Assembly: GCA_035296625.1 (NCBI GenBank)
Contig: DATHAO010000049.1
Span: 1-64,000 of the forward strand
Direction of reading: 5' to 3'
DNA length: 64,000 nt
Source of the DNA: DATCLS01 sp035296625
Lineage (GTDB): Bacteria; Actinomycetota; Acidimicrobiia; Acidimicrobiales; VFJN01
A program made the position numbers and the translations under genes. Within the stretch, counting starts at the first letter, position 1; the number at the start of each line of letters is the position of its first letter. Positions 16,343 to 25,790 of this stretch are shown here, one piece after another. The notes beneath the pieces are model-generated. The model did no database searches. It was not told the DNA's origin and worked only from the letters and a program-made list of their open reading frames with translations.

Positions 16343-17736
16343 GCCGCGGTGCCGCCGACCGTCAGCGCCTTGACCCGCAGCGTCGGCACGCCGTCGCCGA
16401 CGGGGACGCCCTGGCCGTCCTTGCCGCATGTGCCGGGGTGGCCCATGGCGAAGTCGTTGCCGACCGCGTCGATCTCGGCGAGCACCTTCGGACCGTTGCC
16501 GATGAGATTGCCCTCGCGGATCGGCTCGGTGATCTCGCCGCCCTCGATCAGGTACGCCTCGGTCATGCCGAACACGAAGTCGCCGCTCGCCGTGTTGACC
16601 TGGCCGCCGCCCAGCGAGGCGACGTACACGCCGCTCTCGGTGGACGACACGATGTCGGCCGGATCGCTCTCGCCGCCGAGCAGATAGGTGTTCGTCATCC
16701 GGACCATCGGTAGGTGCTGGTAGCTCTGCCGGCGGCCGTTGCCCGACGTGGGCCGGCCCTCCTTGCGGGAGCGGAGGAAGTCCCACATGTAGTCGGTGAG
16801 CACGCCCTCCTCGATGAGCACGTTGCGCTGGGCGGGCGTGCCCTCGTCGTCGATCGAGAAGCAGCCCCACTCCTCGGCCATCGTGCCGTCGTCGACGAGC
16901 GTGACGAGGGGCGAGGCCACCTGCTGGCCGAGCCGGCCCTTGAAGACCGAGGCGCCCTTGTCGACCAGGTCCTTCTCGAGGCCGTGGCCGCACGCCTCGT
17001 GGAACAGCACGCCGCCGCCCCCGGGGCCGATCACGACCGGCAGCGTGCCGGAGGGGGCGGGACGGGCGGCCAGCTTGGTGATGGCGCGACGAGCGGAGGC
17101 CCGGGCGACGTCCTCGACCTCGTAGCGGTCGAACAGCTCGAAGCCGACGGTCCTGCCGATCGACTCGTAGCCGGTCTGCATGCCGGTGTCGCCGAAGGCC
17201 ACGGACGACACCACGAACAGCGTGCGGACTTGGTCGTCGCCGGCCAGCAGACCGTCGCTGTTGGCCACGAGGATCTGGCGGCGGGAGTCGCCGTAGCGGG
17301 CGCGCACCTGGCGGATCGCGCCGCCCTCGGCCCGCGCGGTCTCGTCCGCCCGGCGCAGCAGGTCGACCTTGGCGCCCTTGCCCACGGTCTCGGGCATGAC
17401 CTCGATCTGGTTCGGGCGGGGGGCGGTGCGGCGGCTGAGCGCCACCTGGCGCACGCCTCCCCCGCCGGACCGCGCGGCGGCCGCTGCGGCCTCGGCTGCG
17501 GCCGACAGGCCGGCCGGCGTGAGGTCGGCGGTGTGGGCGAAGCCCGTGGTGTCGCCGACGACGACCCGGATGCCGGCGCCGCGGTCGCGCCCCGAGGACA
17601 GCTCCTCGACGCGGCCGTCGTCGAGCATCGCCGCGGATGTCCTCTTGTCCTCGACGAACACCTCGGCGAAGTCGCCGCCGGTCCGCAGGGCAGCGGCCAG
17701 CGTGCGTTCGATGACGGACTCGTCGAGCACGGGCAC
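16339..17736 (-). CDS. tldD: Metalloprotease TldD
   Basis: A 465-residue protein with the catalytic zinc motif HEACGH at about residue 242, in the expected setting GGGGVLFHEACGHGLEKDLV. Also present are VFKGRLGQQVASPLVTLVDDG, FSIDDEGTPAQ and GGQVNTASGDFVFGM. TldD is the active subunit of the TldD/TldE protease, processing peptides through their backbone. GTG at 17736 (or 17730). First gene of a minus-strand set tldD-tldE-tldE. No recognisable precursor peptide gene is in the flanking intergenic sequence. Confidence 0.94.
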   Translation of the reverse strand: MPVLDESVIERTLAAALRTGGDFAEVFVEDKRTSAAMLDDGRVEELSSGRDRGAGIRVVVGDTTGFAHTADLTPAGLSAAAEAAAAAARSGGGGVRQVALSRRTAPRPNQIEVMPETVGKGAKVDLLRRADETARAEGGAIRQVRARYGDSRRQILVANSDGLLAGDDQVRTLFVVSSVAFGDTGMQTGYESIGRTVGFELFDRYEVEDVARASARRAITKLAARPAPSGTLPVVIGPGGGGVLFHEACGHGLEKDLVDKGASVFKGRLGQQVASPLVTLVDDGTMAEEWGCFSIDDEGTPAQRNVLIEEGVLTDYMWDFLRSRKEGRPTSGNGRRQSYQHLPMVRMTNTYLLGGESDPADIVSSTESGVYVASLGGGQVNTASGDFVFGMTEAYLIEGGEITEPIREGNLIGNGPKVLAEIDAVGNDFAMGHPGTCGKDGQGVPVGDGVPTLRVKALTVGGTAA

Positions 17737-17859
17737 CTCGCTCGGGGAAGTGGGGGTCAGCCTGCAGATCCGGGAGCCGGAACGAGCGTCCGGCGGCGAC
17801 CGTGTACCGGCCCCGACACGGTTTCGCCCGGCGATGACGTAGCTGCGTACTGTACCCGC

Positions 17860-18237
17860 GTGCCCCTGGAACCCGGCTTGGCCGCCGCCATCTCCCTGGA
17901 GGTCGGGGACGGTGACACGGCGCTGGCGCTGCGGTCGGGTGAGGTCCCCGTGCTGGCCACGCCGCGCCTGATCGCGCTGTGCGAGGAGGCCTCGATGCGG
18001 GCCGTCGCCAGCATGGTGCCGCCCGGACACACGACCGTCGGAATGCGGGTGCAGTTCGACCACCTCGCGCCGAGCGCGATCGGCGCCCACGTGACGGCCG
18101 AGGCGACGCTCGAGAAGGTCCAGGGTCGGCGCCTCACGTTCACGGTCTCGGCCAGCGACGAGCGGGGTCTGGTCGCCGCCGGCAAGGTCACCCGCGTGGT
18201 CGTCGACGTCGACCGCTTCCTCGACCACACCTCGTAA
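17860..18237 (+). CDS. FlK-type hot-dog thioesterase family protein
   Basis: A 125-residue single hot-dog protein started at the GTG at 17860. VLATPRLIALCEEASMRAV, GHTTVGMRVQFDHLAPSAIG and a final VVVDVDRF match the fluoroacetyl-CoA-thioesterase-like family. The Thr, Glu and His at the expected catalytic positions are all visible. Fluoroacetyl-CoA itself is an unlikely substrate; family members act on varied acyl-CoAs. Divergent from tldD across 123 bp that must hold both promoters. Confidence 0.78.
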   Translation: MPLEPGLAAAISLEVGDGDTALALRSGEVPVLATPRLIALCEEASMRAVASMVPPGHTTVGMRVQFDHLAPSAIGAHVTAEATLEKVQGRRLTFTVSASDERGLVAAGKVTRVVVDVDRFLDHTS

Positions 18238-18248
18238 CGCCGCGGGGT

Positions 18249-19313
18249 TCAGCCGCCTCCGATGCGGGTGGCCAGCTCGTCGGGGTCGATGACGTCGGCG
18301 CCGGCGGGGACGGTGAGCTCGATCGGCTCGCCCACGTCGTAGACGTCGAACGTCGTCGTCATCGCGCCCGCCGAGCGGCGGCCGGTGGCGGCGCCGTCGA
18401 TGCTGAACTCCAGGCGGCGGACGATCTGGTCGTCGCCGACCCACACGTCGACCGGCAGCTCGTCGAGGCCGAGGCTGCGGAAGCGCTCGCCGATCTGGCC
18501 GGCGGCCTCGGCGTCGGCCCGGGCCCGACCCGCGGCGCCGGCCGGGCCGCTGGCGTCGCGCCCCCCGAAGTCGCCGGCCATCGACGAGGCCGACGCCGGG
18601 TCGGAGTCGGAGGTCGACGAGGCCGACGCCGGGTCCGGGTCGGAGGTCGAGGAGGCCGACGCCGGGTCGAGGTCGACGGTGGCGGCAAGGTGGGTCGCGG
18701 GAGCACCCCGCACCCGGTCGACGCCCACGACGCGCACGTCGTCGAGCGGGAGGCGCAGCAGCTCGAGCATGCCCAGCGGTTCGAGCAGCAGGGCCATCGT
18801 CTCGTTGTCGACGGCCTGGCCGGCGAACGCCCCGAGGTCGCGCTCGATCCACGTGGAGGGATCGAGCCCGTAGGCCTCGGCCATCGGGCCGAGCTGGGCG
18901 TAGAACGTGTCGCCGTCGATCAGCATCCGCGCCGGTGCGCGGAAGTCGCCGGGCACGTCGTCGTCGGTGGCGCCGACGGCGGCGGCCAGCTCGGACATGT
19001 CGACCTCGGCCTGCGCCTGATGCGATCTGCGGTCGAACGACGCCCGCTGAACCATCCGCACGTCGTCGACGCCGGGCGGGGCGTCATCGAGCTGGTCGAG
19101 CCCCGTGTAGAGCGTCTGCAGCTCGACCCGGGCGCTGGGCGCCGCCCGGGTGGCCTCGACCGCCCGCTCGAAGGTGGCGGGGCCGGCGGCGTCGAGGTCG
19201 CCCACGCGCGCACCGGAGGGACGGGGCACGTCGTCGGCGTCATCGGCACAGCCGGACATCGCCACCATCATGACCGCAGCCGCCGTCGCGGCGGCAAGCG
19301 CATGGCTCACCAC
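18249..19313 (-). CDS. Secreted lipoprotein with repeat insert
   Basis: A 354-residue protein with a lipoprotein signal (hydrophobic AAATAAAVMMVAM, lipobox SGC). The mature part resembles LppX/LprG-like lipid-binding lipoproteins in layout (DGDTFYAQLG; FDVYDVGEPIELTVPAGADV), but I cannot assign it firmly. About residues 211-241 are three 11-residue repeats of the type DPASASSTSDP, from 33-bp DNA repeats at 18589-18680. A strong AGGAGG ribosome site precedes two consecutive GTG codons (19313, 19310), either of which may start it. Convergent with the thioesterase gene. Confidence 0.7.
   Translation of the reverse strand: MVSHALAAATAAAVMMVAMSGCADDADDVPRPSGARVGDLDAAGPATFERAVEATRAAPSARVELQTLYTGLDQLDDAPPGVDDVRMVQRASFDRRSHQAQAEVDMSELAAAVGATDDDVPGDFRAPARMLIDGDTFYAQLGPMAEAYGLDPSTWIERDLGAFAGQAVDNETMALLLEPLGMLELLRLPLDDVRVVGVDRVRGAPATHLAATVDLDPASASSTSDPDPASASSTSDSDPASASSMAGDFGGRDASGPAGAAGRARADAEAAGQIGERFRSLGLDELPVDVWVGDDQIVRRLEFSIDGAATGRRSAGAMTTTFDVYDVGEPIELTVPAGADVIDPDELATRIGGG
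18589..18680. repeat. 33-bp in-frame tandem repeat in lipoprotein gene
   Basis: Units begin at 18589, 18622 and (partial) 18655, each opening GCCGACGCCGGGTC. Because 33 is divisible by 3 the repeat adds an 11-residue Ser/Ala/Asp linker without breaking the frame. Copy number may vary between strains. Confidence 0.85.
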
Positions 19314-19820
19314 GTGGACCTCCTCGCACGGATCGTGTCGTTGGGAGGTGGAGAAGCGTGCGCGGGTGTGGTCGTCGCCGGTGCCCCACCGAGCTGCGGC
19401 GACGATCCGACTCTAACAGACTTTCGTGCCATGTCGATGGCTCTACGTACCTCGCATAGCGCGACACGAGCGGAGCGATGGCTTCCGAGCCGGCGGGCGC
19501 GGCGGTCAACCGCTGAACGGGCCACAGGGCGGCATGGTCCGGTCGCACTGGATGTCCCCCCGGCTACGCCGACCCGGTGGAACGCTGTCGGTGACCGGAC
19601 CCGTCGGCCGTAGGATGAGTGTCGACCTCGGCCTAATGCCGTGGGCGTCGGTGTACCCCTCTGCGAGCCCGACGGTTCGACGTCTGACGCCGCTATCGAC
19701 CCCCTGCGACGCTAGTGTCCGCCGCCGCGCAGCGGAAGTGGCGTGCCACTGCCGGCCGGGGGAAGCGACGACGATGGGTGGCGGCCACGGGTGGTGGCAC
19801 GAACGAGGAGTGACGGAGCG
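19314..19820. other. 507-bp divergent intergenic region
   Basis: Lies between the lipoprotein gene (minus) and the membrane-protein gene (plus). Both strands carry open frames, but they are basic and low in complexity, as expected of chance frames in such GC-rich DNA. It must hold promoters for both genes; no operator or RNA gene was recognised. Confidence 0.5.
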
Positions 19821-20789
19821 GTGACAGGCAGGCAAGCGGTCTCGCTGAGCGTGCGCATCGTGGTGAGCGTCGTCATGCTGGCCGTCCTCGTCGGGCAGAT
19901 CCCGTCGTTCGACATCGACGAGATGGTCCCCCGGTGGAACGTGGGCACCGCCCTGTGGCTCGTGGTGGCGGCGCTGTTCACGCTCGGCGGCATCGTGCTG
20001 TCCGCCGTGCGGTGGCAGAAGGTGCTCGAAGCGCTCGAGATCCGGGCCCGCCTGCCGCGGCTCGTGTCCCACAACCTCGCCGGGCAGTTCGTCTCGAACG
20101 TGCTGCCCACGACTATCGGCGGCGACGTGCTGCGGGTCAGCCGGCTGTCGCGCGACACGGGCGAGTCGCCCGGCACGTTCGCCTCGGTCGTGCTCGAACG
20201 ACTGACAGGCTGGTTGGTGCTTCCTGTCATCACGGTCGTCGGCTTCACCGTGAACCCCGGCCTTCGCCACCTCGGCTCGGCCACGCGCGTGGCGCTCGGC
20301 CTGGCCCTGTCGACGCTCGTGCTGCTCGTCGCCGTGCTCGTCGCCGTCGCCAGCGACCGCCTCGGCGGTCGCTTCGCCAGCCGAGCCGACTGGCGCCGCT
20401 TCGCCGGGGCCGTCCACCTGGGCCTCAACCGGCTCCGCCAGCACCCGGTGGCCGCGGCCAACGTGCTGGCGGCAGGCTTCGCCTACCAGCTCGCCCTGGT
20501 GTTCTCGGCGGTGGCGGCCGCGCAGGCCCTGGGCGTGCGGGCGGCGGGCCTCACGGCGCTGCTGGCGTTCTTCCCGGCGGTCCTCATCGCCCAGGTGCTG
20601 CCCATCTCCATGGCGGGTCTGGGCGTGCGCGAGGGTGCGTTCGTGCTGTTCCTCGGTCCGCTGGGTGTCGCGAAGGAGGAGGCGATCGCCCTCGGGCTCC
20701 TCCTGTACCTGCTGAACGTCGCCGTCGGCCTGCTCGGCGCTCCGGCCTTCGCTGCGGGTGGACGGGTGCGCCGGTCGCTGGTGGCATGA
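19821..20789 (+). CDS. Lysylphosphatidylglycerol synthase transmembrane-domain protein (AglD/UPF0104 family)
   Basis: A 322-residue polytopic protein with about eight membrane helices. It has the family segments LSAVRWQKVLEAL, SHNLAGQFVSNVLPTTIGGD, RVSRLSRDTG and LPISMAGLGVREGAFVLFL. The domain is shared with MprF and archaeal AglD; standalone members are linked to glycolipid or lipid transfer, mostly without proof. GTG at 19821 with GGAG upstream. The following PAP2 gene overlaps its stop (ATGA), so both probably act on the same membrane lipid pathway. Confidence 0.83.
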   Translation: MTGRQAVSLSVRIVVSVVMLAVLVGQIPSFDIDEMVPRWNVGTALWLVVAALFTLGGIVLSAVRWQKVLEALEIRARLPRLVSHNLAGQFVSNVLPTTIGGDVLRVSRLSRDTGESPGTFASVVLERLTGWLVLPVITVVGFTVNPGLRHLGSATRVALGLALSTLVLLVAVLVAVASDRLGGRFASRADWRRFAGAVHLGLNRLRQHPVAAANVLAAGFAYQLALVFSAVAAAQALGVRAAGLTALLAFFPAVLIAQVLPISMAGLGVREGAFVLFLGPLGVAKEEAIALGLLLYLLNVAVGLLGAPAFAAGGRVRRSLVA

Positions 20790-21991
20790 CAGGCACTGGC
20801 GACACCGAGACCGACCCGTCCGAGCCGGGGGTGAGCCGCCCGCCGAAGCGCCGGGTCGGCGCGCCCCTCGACGACGGGTTCGCCGCGGCCGACGGCTTCG
20901 ACGAGCCCACGGGCCTGGTGAGGGCGGACGCGGCGCTCGCCGCCCCCACGGCCACGATCCACGACCCCGACACGGCCCGGGCCCACCGGCTGGGCCTGCG
21001 CTGGTGGCACGAGCTCCTCTACATCGTGATCGTCTACGTGGCCTACTCGGCTGTGCGGAACCAGTTCGGCTCGGGCGCCGGCAACGTGGTCGACCCCGAC
21101 CCGGCGTTCCACCACGCCGAGGCGATCATCCACGTGGAGCGGGCGATCGGGCTCTACGTCGAACGGACCCTGCAGTCGTGGTACCTCGACCTGCCGGGGG
21201 ACGGGCTGATCCGCTTCTGGAACGTGTACTACGGCATCTTCCACTTCGTGGTCACGGCCACGGCGCTGATCTGGCTCTACCGGGCCGCGCCGGCCCGCTA
21301 CCGACTGTGGCGCAACACGCTCGCCCTCACCACGATGCTGGCGCTCATCGGCTTCGCCACGTTCTCGCTGATGCCGCCGCGCCTCATGGACGATCCCGGC
21401 ATCTACGGCGGCTGCCCCGTCTACGCGGACGGTCCCCTGCCCGACGAGGCGGGACGCGAGCCGTGCGACGACTTCGGCTACGTCGACACGATCGCCGTCT
21501 ACGGCGGCTGGGCCTCGTTCGGCAGCGACGAGATGGCGGCGGTGTCGAACCAGTACGCGGCGATGCCGAGCATGCACATCGGCTGGTCGGCGTGGTGCTC
21601 GTTCGTGCTCGTGCCGCTGCTGCGGCGCCGCTGGCTCAAGGCCCTGGCGATCGCGTACCCGCTGTTCACCCTGTTCTGCATCGTGGTCACGGCGAACCAC
21701 TACTGGATCGACGGGCTCGGCGGCCTGGCGTGCCTGGGCGTCGGATTCCTGCTGGCGCGGGCCTGCACGAGGTGGTTCGAGGCCCGGCATCGGGCCCGCC
21801 ACGGCCTCACCGACCCGGCGGTGGACCCGTCGGTGGCGGTCGGCCCCGCCCTGCCTGGCGCGGCCCGGCTCGACCTGACGCGGCCCGCGCGGGCCCTCAG
21901 AGGCTCAGCCGGTAGCGCCGCGCTGGCGGACGGCGAGGGTGACCCGCCCGCTTCGGCGGGACACCGGTCAGCACAATGGGCGACATGTTGA
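20786..21991 (+). CDS. PAP2-superfamily membrane enzyme (inositol phosphorylceramide synthase-like)
   Basis: A 401-residue protein. An 80-residue polar N-terminus is followed by about six membrane helices. PAP2 active-site blocks are PSMHIGW (about residue 262) and NHYWIDGLGG (about 305), giving the catalytic His/His/Asp set; the layout is PAP2_3/Aur1-like. Such enzymes transfer or remove phospho-alcohol groups on lipids. ATG at 20786 overlaps the upstream stop by 4 bases. The C-terminal 70 residues are polar and low complexity and overlap the start of the next gene by 16 bases. Confidence 0.8.
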   Translation: MTGTGDTETDPSEPGVSRPPKRRVGAPLDDGFAAADGFDEPTGLVRADAALAAPTATIHDPDTARAHRLGLRWWHELLYIVIVYVAYSAVRNQFGSGAGNVVDPDPAFHHAEAIIHVERAIGLYVERTLQSWYLDLPGDGLIRFWNVYYGIFHFVVTATALIWLYRAAPARYRLWRNTLALTTMLALIGFATFSLMPPRLMDDPGIYGGCPVYADGPLPDEAGREPCDDFGYVDTIAVYGGWASFGSDEMAAVSNQYAAMPSMHIGWSAWCSFVLVPLLRRRWLKALAIAYPLFTLFCIVVTANHYWIDGLGGLACLGVGFLLARACTRWFEARHRARHGLTDPAVDPSVAVGPALPGAARLDLTRPARALRGSAGSAALADGEGDPPASAGHRSAQWATC

Positions 21992-22593
21992 TCGAACATG
22001 CTGGGCGCCGGCCGTGGGTGCATCCCGACGCCTACGTCGCTCCTACCGCGGTTCTCTCCGGCGACGTGCGCGTCGGGGCGGACAGCCGCGTGTTGTTCGG
22101 CGCGGTGGTGAGCGACGACGGCGGCCTGGTGGAGATCGGTCGCAGGTGCGTCGTCATGGAGCATGCGGTGCTGCGGGGCACCGGCCGCCATGCGGTGACC
22201 GTCGGCGACGATGTGCTGATCGGTCCTCACGCCTACGTGTCCGGTGCCTCCCTGGCCGACGCTGTGTTCGTCGCCACGGGGGCCATGGTGTTCAACGGCG
22301 CCCGCATGGGCGCGGCGAGCAGTGTGGCCCTCGGCGGCGCCGTGCACATCGGGTGCCGGCTGGAGCCGGGGGCGCGCGTGCCGATCGGTTGGGTGGCGGT
22401 CGGAGACCCGGCCCGGCTCCATCCGCCGGACCATGTGGATGCGATCAGGGATGCGCTGGAGGACCAGGGTGGGTTCCTGCCGTTCGTCTTCGGTACCGAC
22501 CCGTCGCTCGCCCGGCCCGAAGCGATGAAGGCAGCCATGGGTCGGTATGTCCGCGGGCTGGAGGCCCACAAGTCCGACCAAGTCATCGGGTGA
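21976..22593 (+). CDS. Gamma-carbonic-anhydrase-like hexapeptide-repeat protein
   Basis: A 205-residue left-handed beta-helix protein with hexapeptide turns (VLSGDVRVGADSRVLFGAVV, VTVGDDVLIGPHAYVSGASL). The fold matches the gamma-carbonic-anhydrase/PaaY group. By my alignment the three zinc histidines are not in place: the first is Arg (VLRG), the second Pro (IGPH) and the third Ser (YVSG). It may therefore be an acyltransferase-like or non-catalytic member. Start at the ATG at 21976, overlapping the PAP2 gene; an ATG at 21985 is the alternative. Confidence 0.78.
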   Translation: MGDMLIEHAGRRPWVHPDAYVAPTAVLSGDVRVGADSRVLFGAVVSDDGGLVEIGRRCVVMEHAVLRGTGRHAVTVGDDVLIGPHAYVSGASLADAVFVATGAMVFNGARMGAASSVALGGAVHIGCRLEPGARVPIGWVAVGDPARLHPPDHVDAIRDALEDQGGFLPFVFGTDPSLARPEAMKAAMGRYVRGLEAHKSDQVIG

Positions 22594-22617
22594 GAGACCG
22601 GCCCCATCACCGGTCCG

Positions 22618-23679
22618 TCAGCTCCCGGCCCCCCAGCGGACGTCGTCGCCCTGGTAGCCGGTCGTGCCCACCACGTCCATGGTGCCGCCCGGCCACCAGG
22701 TGAGGCGCACGTCGGCAACGGGGCCGGCGGGTTCCATCCGCAACCACGCCACGGGCGCCTCGGCCGTGGCGGCCGCCCCGGCCCGGGCCAGCGCCGCTCG
22801 CAGGCGGTCGCGCGTCGCAGCGCCGACGTACTGCCAGACGATCGAGTGGACGACGACGGTGGCCACGCCGGGCACCGACGCCGCCAGCCGGTCCTCGGCC
22901 CAGGCCCCGAGGTCGGCGTCGTCGACCTGCGCCCGGGCCGGCGTGGCCACGACGATGTCGAGGGCTGCGGACAGGCGCTGGAGGCGGTCGACCTGGTCGG
23001 CCCACACGTAGGAGCGCAGCGTGCACCGCCCGTCCTCGGTCGTGGGGTCGAGCGGTGACCGGTCGCACCCGGCCCGTTCGGCGACCATGACGGCCACGTC
23101 GCCCAGCTCGGGCGGCGTTCCCCGCCACCCGCCGACGAAGCGCACGTCGCTCGCCGGATCGCCGAAGGTCGAGGCCCCCGTGTCGTACCAGTAACGGTCC
23201 CAGTACAGGTTGAGGCCCGCGCTGGCGCCCAGCTCGAGCACCCGGAGCGGCAGGCCGCTGCGGCGCACCACCTCGACGAACCCGCCGACCAGGGCTCGGC
23301 AGCGGCCGACCTCGTTCGTCTGCACCGGCCTATGGATGCGTGCCTCGATGGCGGGCGCCAGCTCGGCGACCGCCGCCAGGAAGTCGGCCACCAGGTTCGG
23401 ACCGGGAGCGCCGCCGGCGGAGGGATAGTGGGCGGCCAGTCCCGGAGCCCGGCCGGCGAGCACGAGCCAGTGCAGGGCGCCGAGGAACCGCAGAGGAAGC
23501 ACCGAGCCGAACGGCTCCTGCTCGTGCGGCCGGAGCACGGCAGCACACGGTCCGCCGGCGGCCACGTCGTCGATCGTGGCACCGAGGAGGTCGGCGTAGA
23601 GGGTCGATCCCAGCCGCGCACACGCCGTCCGCTGGTGGTCCAGCACCTCGGGCAGCGTCGTGGGTCCGCGAGTGGTCAC
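22618..23679 (-). CDS. DUF2332 family protein
   Basis: A 353-residue cytoplasmic protein typical of actinobacterial DUF2332: HLxxxPxxxNE-like HRPVQTNEVGRC, then LRVLELGASAGLNLYWDRY, and a late VVHSIVWQYV. The LELGASAGLN segment resembles the SAM-binding loop of methyltransferases, but function is unknown. Start at a GTG (23679). Convergent with the hexapeptide gene and divergent from dxs. Confidence 0.83.
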   Translation of the reverse strand: MTTRGPTTLPEVLDHQRTACARLGSTLYADLLGATIDDVAAGGPCAAVLRPHEQEPFGSVLPLRFLGALHWLVLAGRAPGLAAHYPSAGGAPGPNLVADFLAAVAELAPAIEARIHRPVQTNEVGRCRALVGGFVEVVRRSGLPLRVLELGASAGLNLYWDRYWYDTGASTFGDPASDVRFVGGWRGTPPELGDVAVMVAERAGCDRSPLDPTTEDGRCTLRSYVWADQVDRLQRLSAALDIVVATPARAQVDDADLGAWAEDRLAASVPGVATVVVHSIVWQYVGAATRDRLRAALARAGAAATAEAPVAWLRMEPAGPVADVRLTWWPGGTMDVVGTTGYQGDDVRWGAGS

Positions 23680-23808
23680 GACAGCTCTCTACCAGAAAGG
23701 GTGGGGCCTGCCGGTGCGCCGCGTGGCCGGTTCGGGGGGCCGGAAGCTACCGTGAGTCCGTTCGGGACCAGCTCGGTCCGCTTCGATCTTCCGGCGGGAG
23801 CCGACTGC

Positions 23809-25704
23809 ATGCTCCTCGATGCGATCACCCAACCGTCCGATCTGCGGGCGCTCTCCGAGGAGCAGCTCGCGCAGCTCGCCGTCGAGATCCGCCAGCACAT
23901 CGTCGACGCCGTCGAGCGCAACGGCGGTCACCTCGGGTCCAACCTGGGGGTGGTCGAGCTCACCTTGGCTGTCCACCGGGTGTTCGAGTCGCCGCGCGAC
24001 ATCATCCTGTGGGACACCGGCCACCAGGCCTACGTGCACAAGATCCTCACCGGTCGCCGCGACGCCTTCGCCACGCTCCGCCAGGCCGGAGGTCTGTCGG
24101 GCTATCCGTCGCGCGCCGAGAGCGAGCACGACTGGATCGAGAACAGCCACGCCTCTCCCGTCGTCAGCTACGCCCACGGCCTTGCCACCGCCCAGCGGGT
24201 GACCGGCCGGACCGACCGGCGCATCGTCGCCGTGCTGGGCGACGGCTCGCTGACGGGCGGCATGGCGTTCGAGGGCCTGAACAACCTGGGCCACTCGGGG
24301 GCCCGGGCCGTCATCATCCTCAACGACAATGGCCGTTCGTACGCCCCGACGGTGTCGAAGTTGAGCGAGAGCCTGGCCCGGTTGCGCGCCAACCCGTCCT
24401 ACATCCGCAAGCGCGCCCGGCTCGACAAGCTGTTGCACGAGGTGCCGGTGGTCGGCGGGCACCTCGAACGGGTGGGCGACGCAGCGTTCACGGCGCTGCG
24501 CGAGATGTTCGAGTCACCGGCGTTCTTCGAGACGCTCGGCGTGCGCTACGCGGGCCCCTTCGACGGCCACGACATCGCCGGTATCGAGCGGGCGCTGCGC
24601 GATGCCGCGGAGTACGACGGGCCGATCGTCGTGCACGTCCTCACGCAGAAGGGCCGCGGCCACGGCCCCGCCGAGAACGACCCGATCAAGCGGCTGCACG
24701 ACATGGGCGAGGCCAAGCCCGGCAGCTACACCGCCGCGTTCACCGAGGCCGTGATCAAGGAGGCCGAGATCCGGCCCGAGCTGGTGGCGATCACCGCCGC
24801 CATGCCCGACTCGACCGGCCTGCTGCCGTTCAAGGAGCGGTTCCCCGACCGGTTCTTCGACGTGGGCATCGCCGAGCAGCACGCGGTCACCGCCGCGTCC
24901 GGCATGGCCATGGGCGGGCTGCGCCCGGTCGTCGCCATCTACTCGACGTTCCTCAGCCGGGCGTTCGACCAGGTCAACCTCGACGTGGCGCTGCACGGCC
25001 AGCCGGTCGTGTTCTGCCTCGACCGGGCCGGCATCACCGGCGACGACGGCGCCAGCCACCACGGCGTGCTCGACATGGTGCTCCTCACGAAGGTGCCGGG
25101 CATGACCATCTTCGCCCCGTCGTCCTACGCGGAGCTGGGCGTGATGCTGCACGACGCCCTCGACCTGTGCACCGACGGCCCCTCGGCCGTGCGCTGGTCG
25201 AAGACGATGCCGCCCGATCCGGGGCCGACCGAGATCGGTCACGGCCTCACGGGCCGCAGGGTCCGCGGGGGTCGCGATGTGTGCCTGCTCGCCGTGGGCA
25301 AGACGCTCGCCGCCGCGGAGGACGCGGCCGACAGACTGGCGGCCGAGGGCGTCGAGGCGACGGTGTGGGACGTGCGCGTCGTGACCCCGCTCGACGAGGC
25401 GATGCTGGCCGACGCCGCCCGCCACCCGGCCGTCGTCACGATCGAGGACGGCTACCGCGACGGCGGTGCCGGCTCGCTGATCGCCACGCGGCTCGCCGAC
25501 CTCCACGCGGCCGCCCGGGAGGCCGGTCCGGCCGACCCCGGCACGCCGCTCCCGCCGGTCGTGAACCTCGGGGTGCCGGTGCGCTTCATCCCGCAGGGCA
25601 AGCCCGACGCCATCCTGGCCGAGCTCGGCCTCGACGGCGCCGGCGTGGCCGCGTCGGTGCGGGCCACCCTGGCCGCGGCGGCCTCGGCGCCCACCGCCGG
25701 CTGA
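23809..25704 (+). CDS. dxs: 1-deoxy-D-xylulose-5-phosphate synthase
   Basis: A 631-residue thiamin-diphosphate enzyme of normal DXS length. It has the N-terminal GGHLGSNLGVVELTLAVH, GDGSLTGGMAFEGLNN (ThDP/Mg site, residue about 144), NDNGRSYAPTVS, KGRGHGPAENDP, and the catalytic FDVGIAEQHAVT (Glu near 354). The transketolase C domain ends RFIPQGKPDAIL. It condenses pyruvate and glyceraldehyde-3-phosphate, the first step of the MEP isoprenoid pathway. ATG at 23809 with a GCGGGAG ribosome site. Its product feeds the undecaprenyl carrier that UppP (also in this window) recycles. Confidence 0.96.
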   Translation: MLLDAITQPSDLRALSEEQLAQLAVEIRQHIVDAVERNGGHLGSNLGVVELTLAVHRVFESPRDIILWDTGHQAYVHKILTGRRDAFATLRQAGGLSGYPSRAESEHDWIENSHASPVVSYAHGLATAQRVTGRTDRRIVAVLGDGSLTGGMAFEGLNNLGHSGARAVIILNDNGRSYAPTVSKLSESLARLRANPSYIRKRARLDKLLHEVPVVGGHLERVGDAAFTALREMFESPAFFETLGVRYAGPFDGHDIAGIERALRDAAEYDGPIVVHVLTQKGRGHGPAENDPIKRLHDMGEAKPGSYTAAFTEAVIKEAEIRPELVAITAAMPDSTGLLPFKERFPDRFFDVGIAEQHAVTAASGMAMGGLRPVVAIYSTFLSRAFDQVNLDVALHGQPVVFCLDRAGITGDDGASHHGVLDMVLLTKVPGMTIFAPSSYAELGVMLHDALDLCTDGPSAVRWSKTMPPDPGPTEIGHGLTGRRVRGGRDVCLLAVGKTLAAAEDAADRLAAEGVEATVWDVRVVTPLDEAMLADAARHPAVVTIEDGYRDGGAGSLIATRLADLHAAAREAGPADPGTPLPPVVNLGVPVRFIPQGKPDAILAELGLDGAGVAASVRATLAAAASAPTAG

Positions 25705-25790
25705 GCGCCGGCTCGCCGGCCCGCGCCCGGTCTTCTCGCGTGCCCGGCCGGATCGGCGCAACCGGCGCGACCTCACGCCCGACGCGACAA

